Origin: Candidatus Saccharimonadota bacterium
GTDB lineage: Bacteria > Patescibacteriota > Saccharimonadia > Saccharimonadales > Saccharimonadaceae
Reading direction: 5' to 3'
Assembly: GCA_028289185.1 (NCBI GenBank)
Contig: JAQGGV010000078.1
Coordinates: 1-5,602 of the forward strand
DNA: 5,602 bases
How positions within the stretch are numbered: position 1 is the stretch's first letter; every line of letters starts with the position of its first letter. The translations under genes were made by a program, and so were the position numbers. Below the pieces are notes generated by a model. That model ran no database searches. It was not told the DNA's origin and saw only the letters and a program-made list of their open reading frames with translations. Positions 1 through 5,012 of this stretch are shown in pieces.

Positions 1-84
1 TTGGTGAAATTCGTCGGCGAGCACGGAAAACGCTATACAGTCGGTGAGCTAAAAACGCTTAAGGGCCCGGAACCGCGCAACTGA
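1..84 (+). CDS. 3' end of an unidentified gene (last 27 codons)
   Basis: Frame 1 is open from the first base and ends in TGA at 82-84. The visible tail contains KFVGEHGKRYTVGELKTL and ends in GPEPRN: a short, charged, soluble-looking C-terminus with no motif I recognise. Codon use is mixed (AAA and AAG, CTA, CTT, ACA), more like the transporter genes than the GC-rich gene that follows. It is convergent with the hypothetical gene at 129-683, and its stop codon lies inside the left arm of a large hairpin. The start is outside the window, so function cannot be stated. It could be a chance open frame, because only 27 codons are visible. Confidence 0.45.
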   Translation: MVKFVGEHGKRYTVGELKTLKGPEPRN

Positions 85-113
85 CAACGATGTCAATTGT
101 GCGGCCCGGGCCC
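63..113. terminator. Large GC-rich hairpin between convergent genes, possible bidirectional terminator
   Basis: The left arm GGGCCCGG (63-70) pairs perfectly with CCGGGCCC (106-113). After a small internal loop (AA at 71-72 opposite C at 105), CCGCGCAACTGAC (73-85) pairs with GTCAATTGTGCGG (92-104), with one wobble and one A-C mismatch. The loop is six bases (86-91). The total is about 20 paired bases, far more than chance in 51 bases. It sits exactly between two gene ends and overlaps the plus-strand stop codon, which suits transcription termination. No U-run follows on the plus strand. On the minus strand a T5 run occurs seven bases beyond the arm (51-55), so it is not a textbook intrinsic terminator. 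It could instead be a mobile palindromic repeat or a transcript-end stabiliser. Confidence 0.45.
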
Positions 114-128
114 AGAACGAGTGGGGGG

Positions 129-683
129 TCAGGCGCATTCCCTGAGACGAACATCCTCGCTACATCTGCAACGCAGAATGGCAGCCGGACTGCTGGCAAG
201 GGACACGAGGATCCGCTTGTTGCCCGGCCTCATCTCGACGGAGACGAAACCACACTCCTCGCCGAAGCGCAGTGCGGTCCGAATCGTCTTGATCTCCTGG
301 TTGGTGGCCATGGAGCCTTCGACGCGCAGACTGCACGCGACCTTGTTGGCTGCCAGGTAGTCGATCAACTCCTTGTTGTCGTCGAACTCTTGGCCGCGAC
401 CCAGGGTGTTGATCAGCTCCGCTGAGGTAGCGATCTTCGAAACGACTTCATGCAGCCGTTCGTGGCGCCGTACTGCGGTCTTCTGGGCTCGCTCCTCACG
501 CTCCTGGCGTTGCTTGTCGCTCAGCGACCGCTTGCCGGCCTTGCGGTTCTGGTGCTTGCGTCGTAATGATGCTTTCCTCTCGTCTCGGCGGCCTGCTCTG
601 GTTGGCACGATGATTGAACCATCGGACTCCTCGAGGATCTCGAGAAGTTCGGCGATTGCGAAATCGACAGCTTCCAGATACAT
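129..683 (-). CDS. Hypothetical protein with a basic helical middle region, GC-rich, 184 aa
   Basis: I do not recognise this protein. From ATG at 683 it has an acidic hydrophobic helix at residues 2-20 (EAVDFAIAELLEILEE). Residues 29-78 are dense in Arg, Lys, Glu and Gln and look like a long charged helix or coiled coil. Residues 100-165 look like an alternating helix/strand domain (KELIDYLAANKVACSLRVEG, then EIKTIRTALRFGEECG and GNKRILVSL). A short tail carries Cys172, Cys174 and Cys183. There is no signal peptide or membrane segment. The basic stretch would suit nucleic-acid or ribosome binding, but that is inference only. A GTG three codons upstream (692) is possible, but it lies inside the ribosome site, so ATG is preferred. 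Third codon positions are mostly G or C, unlike the transporter genes, which together with regular codon use suggests a real and possibly acquired gene. Confidence 0.6.
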   Translation of the reverse strand: MYLEAVDFAIAELLEILEESDGSIIVPTRAGRRDERKASLRRKHQNRKAGKRSLSDKQRQEREERAQKTAVRRHERLHEVVSKIATSAELINTLGRGQEFDDNKELIDYLAANKVACSLRVEGSMATNQEIKTIRTALRFGEECGFVSVEMRPGNKRILVSLASSPAAILRCRCSEDVRLRECA

Positions 684-687
684 TTGA

Positions 688-697
688 CTCACCCTTC
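688..697 (-). promoter_or_regulatory. Ribosome binding site deciding the ATG at 683
   Basis: On the minus strand the sequence reads GAAGGGTGAG followed by TCAA and ATG, so the GGTGA core is five bases from the ATG at 683. The alternative GTG (692) is embedded in this element and has no ribosome site at a workable distance. The same arrangement, GGTGAG then TTCA then ATG, precedes the first transporter gene, which supports it as the local translation signal. Confidence 0.6.
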
Positions 698-728
698 ACT
701 CGGTGTACAACTCCAGTGTTTCCACTAG

Positions 729-744
729 CCGTGTATGGACACGG
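729..744. repeat. 16-base dyad CCGTGT-ATGG-ACACGG
   Basis: A perfect 6-base inverted repeat with a 4-base centre lies in the 118-base gap between the hypothetical gene and the end of the transporter operon. It is upstream of the hypothetical gene and downstream (on the minus strand) of a TATAAG box at 756-761, so it could be an operator or a 5' leader hairpin. No U-run follows on either strand, so it is a poor candidate terminator for the transporter operon. Apart from this dyad and the short direct repeat at 778-796, I see nothing else convincing in the gap, and no -35 box that matches well. Confidence 0.4.
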
Positions 745-777
745 TATTAGTCTGCCTTATAAATACCACATAGGTGA

Positions 778-796
778 CCTAAGCGCAAGCCTAAGC
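778..796. repeat. Short direct repeat CCTAAGC spaced by GCAAG
   Basis: Two exact copies of CCTAAGC (778-784 and 790-796) flank GCAAG, just beyond the 3' end of the transporter operon. At seven bases each this may be chance. It could also be a slippage product or a binding site with 12-base periodicity. No function is assigned. Confidence 0.3.
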
Positions 797-801
797 ACTA
801 T

Positions 802-2580
802 CTATTCTTCTATAAATCCACCGGACTGATGCTTCCATAGTCGGGCGTAGACACCTTTGTTTTTTAGCAATTCGCTGTGGGTGCCGTCCTCGACTATTTT
901 GCCATTATCGAGCACAAGGATTCGGTCGAGTTTGGCAATGGTTGAGAGGCGGTGGGCGATGACGATAGACGTACGGTCCTTCATTAACTTTTCGAGTGCT
1001 TGTTTGATGTACAGTTCGCTTTCGCTATCGAGCGCAGAGGTCGCTTCGTCGAGTACGAGTATAGGAGCGTCTTTTAGGATTGCCCGGGCAATGGCAACAC
1101 GTTGGCGCTGACCACCGGATAGTTTGATGCCGCGCTCACCAACGATAGTATCCATGCCGTGCGGTAGTTCCTTGATGAATTCATAGGCGTACGAATTCAT
1201 GGCCGCATGCATGATATCGTCGTCCGTTGCATCGGGTTTGCCATAGGCGATGTTATCGCGCAGACTTCGGTGGAACAGATATGGGTCCTGTGGTACGTAT
1301 GAGATTGCGCGGCGCAAACTATCTTGCGTGACATCGGCAATGTTCTGGCCATCAATCATAATCTCACCCTTGTTGATGTCCATATAACGCAGTAGTAAAT
1401 GGGTGAGTGTTGATTTGCCGCCGCCACTTTTGCCAACCAGGCCGACACTTTGACCCTTTGGAATAGACAGCTTCATTTTTTTGAATACGACCTGGTCCTT
1501 GGCATCCTCGTATGAAAATGATACATCAGTAAAATCAATCTGGGCTTTAGTGACGATCAAATCCTTAGCACCGGGAGCATCCAGAACCTCTGGTGTTTTA
1601 CTCAGAATTTCGGTGACTTTTGCCGCATCCAAAAAGGCCTGTTCAAGCACTCGGATAACACCATTGATTGCAAACATACCACCAGTTACACGCCCCATGT
1701 ACGAGACGATGAACACGAGGGCCGCAATTGATAGTAGCGACTGGTTAATCATATATATCGCAAGCAGTAATGTACCGATTTGGAAAAGAAACAGAATGAT
1801 CAGACGCCACTGCTGCCCAGACTGGATCAACATGATCTCCTTGCCCGCGACAACTTCCATGTCCTTACGTTGTTTGACAATCATATCGATTTCGTAATTT
1901 GTACGACCGAACATACGAACAAGCGTTTGGTTACCAATTGTGTCGGCGATACTGCCTAGCAGTCGAGAGGCCATGTCCTTGCGCTGATTACGGTATGGAC
2001 CACGCTGGGCGTATGACTGTAGCGCGCTATAGATAATCAGAAATGTCAGCAAAATAACTGGTGGCAGCATGAGCGGCGCGATAAACGCAATGATAACAAT
2101 ACTGGTGACGAAGTTAACGACAATAGTACTCGCTTGCAAAAAGGTGACGTCCAATATGGTTTGATACGACTTTGTAAATGTACTGATGTCACCGGTTAGC
2201 GAGCCGACTTTGCTATTGGCAAAAAAATTATAGCTATGTGCCAGTAAACCCTTCAGGGCGTAGTTCACGAGTCGCGTTTGCATACGTTCCTCGTGATTGA
2301 AGAGCCGGGTAAAACCAATGTTAAGGATGACCGACACAACCATACAGACGAACAGCCCACCAACGAGTAGCAGTGGTGTTTGTATGTCGTGTGGGTGTGT
2401 AATGAGCGACTGCGTAAAATAGCCAATCAAAAGTGGCGGCAGCACGGTGAACATAAAATGCTCTAACGGGATGACGATAGATGCAAAGATTAAATCTTTA
2501 CGTTCAGGCTTCACTTGTTCACGAAAAATCGCGATTGTGCGTTTTAGGGTTTCGCTGTCTGCTCTGGCAAAAACTTTCAT
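802..2580 (-). CDS. ABC exporter half-transporter, membrane domain plus ATPase (second subunit), 592 aa
   Basis: This is a type IV (ABCB-like) exporter subunit, expected to pair with the upstream gene product and drive ATP-powered export of a lipid, peptide or drug-like substrate across the cytoplasmic membrane. The substrate cannot be read from sequence. Residues about 28-300 contain six hydrophobic segments (near 28-52, 67-91, 142-168, 171-190, 258-280 and 282-300). The ATPase domain shows A-loop Tyr357, Walker A GKSGGGKST (383-391), Q-loop Gln431, signature LSGGQ (487-491), Walker B ILVLDE with catalytic Glu512, D-loop SALD (515-518) and switch His543. Length is normal for a half-transporter. 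I chose ATG 2580 because it overlaps the upstream stop as ATGA, implying translational coupling. AAGGA directly abuts the ATG, so reinitiation rather than a spaced ribosome site probably starts translation. A GTG at 2613 would add 11 residues. No clear terminator follows the stop. Confidence 0.95.
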   Translation of the reverse strand: MKVFARADSETLKRTIAIFREQVKPERKDLIFASIVIPLEHFMFTVLPPLLIGYFTQSLITHPHDIQTPLLLVGGLFVCMVVSVILNIGFTRLFNHEERMQTRLVNYALKGLLAHSYNFFANSKVGSLTGDISTFTKSYQTILDVTFLQASTIVVNFVTSIVIIAFIAPLMLPPVILLTFLIIYSALQSYAQRGPYRNQRKDMASRLLGSIADTIGNQTLVRMFGRTNYEIDMIVKQRKDMEVVAGKEIMLIQSGQQWRLIILFLFQIGTLLLAIYMINQSLLSIAALVFIVSYMGRVTGGMFAINGVIRVLEQAFLDAAKVTEILSKTPEVLDAPGAKDLIVTKAQIDFTDVSFSYEDAKDQVVFKKMKLSIPKGQSVGLVGKSGGGKSTLTHLLLRYMDINKGEIMIDGQNIADVTQDSLRRAISYVPQDPYLFHRSLRDNIAYGKPDATDDDIMHAAMNSYAYEFIKELPHGMDTIVGERGIKLSGGQRQRVAIARAILKDAPILVLDEATSALDSESELYIKQALEKLMKDRTSIVIAHRLSTIAKLDRILVLDNGKIVEDGTHSELLKNKGVYARLWKHQSGGFIEE

Positions 2581-4325
2581 TCCTTGATGAATCCACCTGA
2601 TTGGTGTGCCCACAGTCGGGCGTAGATTCCGTTGAGTTTGAGAAGTTCCTGGTGGCTGCCGTCCTCAATAACTTCGCCGTCCTCGAGCACGATGATGCGA
2701 TCAAGCTTGGCAATAGTAGATAAACGGTGAGCAATCACAATCGACGTGCGGCCTTTCATCAGTCGTTCCAGTGAGGCTTGGATGAGTTGTTCACTTTCGC
2801 TGTCGAGTGCAGACGTTGCTTCGTCCAGGACAAGGATAGGTGAGTCCTTTAGAATAGCCCGGGCAATTGCAATACGTTGGCGCTGACCGCCAGATAGTTT
2901 GACGCCGCGTTCACCAACCAAAGTGTCGAAACCTTGAGGTAACGCTTCGATGAAATCAAGTGCATGTGCGAGTTTTGCAGCTTTGACGATTTCGGCCTGC
3001 GTCGCACTCTGCTTGCCATAGGCGATGTTCTCGCTCAGTGTGCGGTGGAAAAGCATTGGTTCTTGCGCGACATAGGCAATGTTCTTGCGTAGGCTTTGTT
3101 GTGTGAATTCGGCAATATTGTGATTGTCGATGGTAATTTCCCCATCCTCGACATCAGAAAAGCGCAGTAGCAATCGAGTCAGTGTCGTTTTGCCAGAGCC
3201 TGAATGGCCAACCAAACCGACACGCTGACCGGCTTTGATTTGGAGATTAAAGTTATGGAACAACGCATCGTTGTTGCCGTCGTGCGTAAATGTTACATTA
3301 TGAAACGCGATGTCTCCATCGTGAACTTTCAACTGGTGAGTCGTGTGGTTGGTGACTTCGGGTTCGAGTAGCAATATTTCCGTCATATCGTGAGCATCAC
3401 TAATGACACGGTTGTAGTTACGCATGATGCTATTCATTTCCCACAGCTGCCTGGACACGGTAAAGGTATAAGTAACGGCCAGGTAGACGACGCCAATAGA
3501 AATTGTATGTTGCGACGACGCCACAATTGCCGCGACCAGTGCCATGGTATTCAGAAAGGCCATCAGCGTTGAGTAACCGGTGCTGACAAACAGGAATCCG
3601 CGCATAGTACTCAGGCTTTTACCGCGCCAAAACATTGTTTTGTCAGCCAGTCGTTTTAGCTCAATAGTCTCGTGCCCGTGGGCTTTAATGTTGGCAATGT
3701 TAGTGATGGCATCGGCAACGGTCGCGTTGACAGCCGTATTCGCTTGGGATTCCTCGGTGTTACGAATGGTCATTATTTTGGTACCAAAGGCCACAATGCT
3801 AATAAACAAGGTGACAATAATAATCAGGAAGACTGCGTACTGCCAAAAGACGAATGACATGATAATAATAGCTGCCGCTATACCAGAGACAGATGGGATG
3901 AACTGGAAAACAAGCGTGTCCATGAATCGCTCAAATGACCCAACAAACTTGGTTGTTTGCGACACCAGCGCACCACCGAAACGATTCGAATGGAAGGTGA
4001 GGCTTTGTTCGCTGAGCGCGGTAAAGATTTGGTGGTACAGGTCACGCATCGCTGCCGTTTCCATTGTCCAGTTAAAGTACAGATTCAACCGCCAGCCGAT
4101 AACTTCGCCATATAGCTGCGTGGTAGCGAACAGAATGATAAGTGGCCATGCTTGGTCTAGGTGAAGTGATCCAGCCTGCAATTGCTGCAAGAGTATGGAA
4201 ATGATAAACGGTCCGATAAAACCGGCGCTCACGGCCGACAGAACGGAACCAATAAGTACCGCATACGTTCGGTAGCGGTATTTCATGGCAGCACGCCAAA
4301 ATAGTTGTATGGTTTTTCTTTGCAT
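2577..4325 (-). CDS. ABC exporter half-transporter, membrane domain plus ATPase (first subunit), 582 aa
   Basis: This is the first gene of the transporter operon and the probable heterodimer partner of the downstream subunit. Six hydrophobic segments lie near residues 18-40, 60-80, 138-160, 162-181, 243-268 and 274-293. The ATPase domain then shows Walker A GHSGSGKTT (373-381), Q-loop Gln421, signature LSGGQ (477-481), Walker B ILVLDE with catalytic Glu502, D-loop SALD (505-508) and switch His533. The usual A-loop tyrosine is His348 (VTFTH where the partner has VSFSY), which may weaken adenine stacking. The C-terminus (HQSGGFIKE) almost matches that of the partner (HQSGGFIEE). The start is ATG 4325, preceded by AGGTGAG with good spacing; the in-frame GTG at 4334 lies inside that ribosome site and would add three residues. 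Many heterodimeric exporters have one degenerate ATP site; here both catalytic glutamates and both signatures are intact. A multidrug-type role is possible but unproven. Confidence 0.95.
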   Translation of the reverse strand: MQRKTIQLFWRAAMKYRYRTYAVLIGSVLSAVSAGFIGPFIISILLQQLQAGSLHLDQAWPLIILFATTQLYGEVIGWRLNLYFNWTMETAAMRDLYHQIFTALSEQSLTFHSNRFGGALVSQTTKFVGSFERFMDTLVFQFIPSVSGIAAAIIIMSFVFWQYAVFLIIIVTLFISIVAFGTKIMTIRNTEESQANTAVNATVADAITNIANIKAHGHETIELKRLADKTMFWRGKSLSTMRGFLFVSTGYSTLMAFLNTMALVAAIVASSQHTISIGVVYLAVTYTFTVSRQLWEMNSIMRNYNRVISDAHDMTEILLLEPEVTNHTTHQLKVHDGDIAFHNVTFTHDGNNDALFHNFNLQIKAGQRVGLVGHSGSGKTTLTRLLLRFSDVEDGEITIDNHNIAEFTQQSLRKNIAYVAQEPMLFHRTLSENIAYGKQSATQAEIVKAAKLAHALDFIEALPQGFDTLVGERGVKLSGGQRQRIAIARAILKDSPILVLDEATSALDSESEQLIQASLERLMKGRTSIVIAHRLSTIAKLDRIIVLEDGEVIEDGSHQELLKLNGIYARLWAHQSGGFIKE

Positions 4326-4329
4326 TGAA

Positions 4330-4336
4330 CTCACCT
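4330..4336 (-). promoter_or_regulatory. Ribosome binding site AGGTGAG for the first transporter gene
   Basis: On the minus strand AGGTGAG is followed by TTCA and ATG at 4325, placing the AGGTGA core five bases from the start. It matches the region complementary to the usual 16S rRNA 3' end (AAGGAGGTGA). It contains the competing GTG codon (4334), which argues for the ATG as the true start. Confidence 0.65.
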
Positions 4337-4354
4337 AATTATAGATAAAATTTG

Positions 4355-4383
4355 ATTAAACCGCTATTGGTTTGGCCGTCCAA
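4355..4383 (-). promoter_or_regulatory. Candidate promoter of the transporter operon
   Basis: On the minus strand TTGGAC (4383-4378) and TTTAAT (4360-4355) are separated by 17 bases. The -10 matches five of six consensus bases and the -35 three of six. The start would be near 4348, giving a leader of about 23 bases that includes the ribosome site. A second, perfect TATAAT (4343-4338) is closer to the gene, but transcripts from it would begin near 4331 and lose most of the ribosome site, and it has no good -35. The -35 box lies within the dyad at 4370-4385, so a bound repressor there would block it. Confidence 0.4.
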
Positions 4384-4390
4384 ACGTTTG
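4370..4390. promoter_or_regulatory. Two overlapping dyads at the transporter promoter
   Basis: GTTTGG-CCGT-CCAAAC (4370-4385) is a perfect 6-base inverted repeat with a 4-base centre. It overlaps the perfect 10-base palindrome CAAACGTTTG (4381-4390). Both share the half-site CAAAC. They cover the -35 box proposed for the transporter operon, which suits an operator for a dimeric regulator. No regulator gene is encoded within this window, so the binding protein is unknown. Confidence 0.4.
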
Positions 4391-4399
4391 CGGGTAGAG

Positions 4400-4417
4400 G
4401 ATTGTGCGGACACAATC
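4400..4417. promoter_or_regulatory. 18-base dyad GATTGTG-CGGA-CACAATC
   Basis: A perfect 7-base inverted repeat with a 4-base centre lies 45 bases upstream of the plus-strand TATAAT box (4462) and about 17 bases upstream of the proposed minus-strand -35 (4378-4383). A position between two divergent units suits an operator or activator site acting on either. It could also form an RNA hairpin, but no transcript is predicted to run across it. Confidence 0.4.
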
Positions 4418-4461
4418 ATAGTTTTTCTAGTATGACATGGAACTTTTAGTGATGCAAGCGC

Positions 4462-4467
4462 TATAAT
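4462..4467 (+). promoter_or_regulatory. -10 box TATAAT, probably giving a leaderless transcript
   Basis: A perfect TATAAT ends seven bases before the ATG at 4475. With usual geometry transcription would start at 4474 or 4475, at or one base before the A of the start codon, leaving no room for a ribosome site. No good -35 lies 16-18 bases upstream (TGGAAC at 4438-4443 matches three of six), and there is no TG extension. AGGGG (4468-4472) could act as a ribosome site only if transcription begins further upstream, and it is only two bases from the ATG. Confidence 0.55.
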
Positions 4468-4474
4468 AGGGGAT

Positions 4475-5008
4475 ATGGATTTCGAAAAAATCAGACACAG
4501 TAAGTGGTTCGACCTTGCCTACAGAATAGGTGTCGGTATCAAGGGGCTTGATGGTTTGGCTGAACTTGTTGCCGGTATAGAACTCCTTGTGTCACCCGGT
4601 GTGCTACATAGAATATTGACAGGCGTGGTTACTCACGCACAGCAACACCACGGCACGATTTATCATTTTGTTGAAGTGTATGTGGCACGATTGGACAAAG
4701 ACCTGTCCCATAGTGGGGTACTATTCCTGGTTATTTTCCTGCTGGGTCACGGTATCGTCAAACTGGTGCTGGTGTACTGCTTGTTCCGGCGCATTGTTTG
4801 GGCATACCCATACGCACTTATTGTCCTGGTATTGTTCATGATTTATCAAGTCTATGTGATTATTTTGGATCCAGGTTCGCTCGGCCTGTGGTTCTTCCTG
4901 GTTCTGGACATTGTAATCATCTATTTGGTCTATGGCGAGTGGAAAGACCTTAAAGAGAAGGTGGTTGAGAAGGTATCAGAGAAGAAAGCTAAAAAGGTGG
5001 TAAAATAG
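4475..5008 (+). CDS. DUF2127 family integral membrane protein, 177 aa
   Basis: Recognised from the DUF2127 pattern: an N-terminal helix with KGLDGLAELVAGI, then GHGIVKLVLV, WAYPYAL, the FMIYQVY segment and a final helix ending in DIVIIYLVYGEW. Four hydrophobic segments are visible near residues 14-40, 80-104, 108-131 and 137-153, separated by a polar, His-rich loop (about 41-78, with HAQQHHG). A Lys/Glu-rich tail (155-177) probably extends as a cytoplasmic helix. The biochemical role of the family is not established, and I assign none. The ATG at 4475 is the only sensible start and lies seven bases after TATAAT. It probably forms an operon with the tRNA hydroxylase gene four bases downstream and is divergent from the transporter operon. 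Length is typical of the family. Confidence 0.85.
   Translation: MDFEKIRHSKWFDLAYRIGVGIKGLDGLAELVAGIELLVSPGVLHRILTGVVTHAQQHHGTIYHFVEVYVARLDKDLSHSGVLFLVIFLLGHGIVKLVLVYCLFRRIVWAYPYALIVLVLFMIYQVYVIILDPGSLGLWFFLVLDIVIIYLVYGEWKDLKEKVVEKVSEKKAKKVVK
4994..5000 (+). promoter_or_regulatory. Ribosome binding site AAGGTGG for trhO
   Basis: AAGGTGG lies within the last codons of the DUF2127 gene, 12 bases before the ATG at 5013. The spacing is longer than ideal. No closer purine-rich site exists, and the upstream stop (5006-5008) is only four bases from the ATG, so coupling with the upstream gene probably assists initiation. Confidence 0.45.
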
Positions 5009-5012
5009 ACAA

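Noticed and set aside
90..425. Plus-strand open frames opposite the hypothetical gene (also 373-687)
   Set aside because: They lie antisense to the minus-strand frame, which has better codon structure and a ribosome site. Their translations are low-complexity (Ser, Arg, Leu) and lack plausible start signals.
729..744. Dyad as intrinsic terminator of the transporter operon
   Set aside because: Only a 6-base stem, 58 bases beyond the stop codon, and no U-run on the minus strand.
2581..2613. GTG start at 2613 for the second transporter subunit
   Set aside because: It would add 11 residues encoded inside the end of the upstream gene with no good ribosome site; the ATGA overlap at 2577-2580 is a more usual coupled start.
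3580..4164. Long plus-strand open frame of 194 codons inside the first transporter gene (also 1481-1897)
   Set aside because: Both are antisense to clear ABC transporter coding sequence, with no ribosome site; typical shadow frames.
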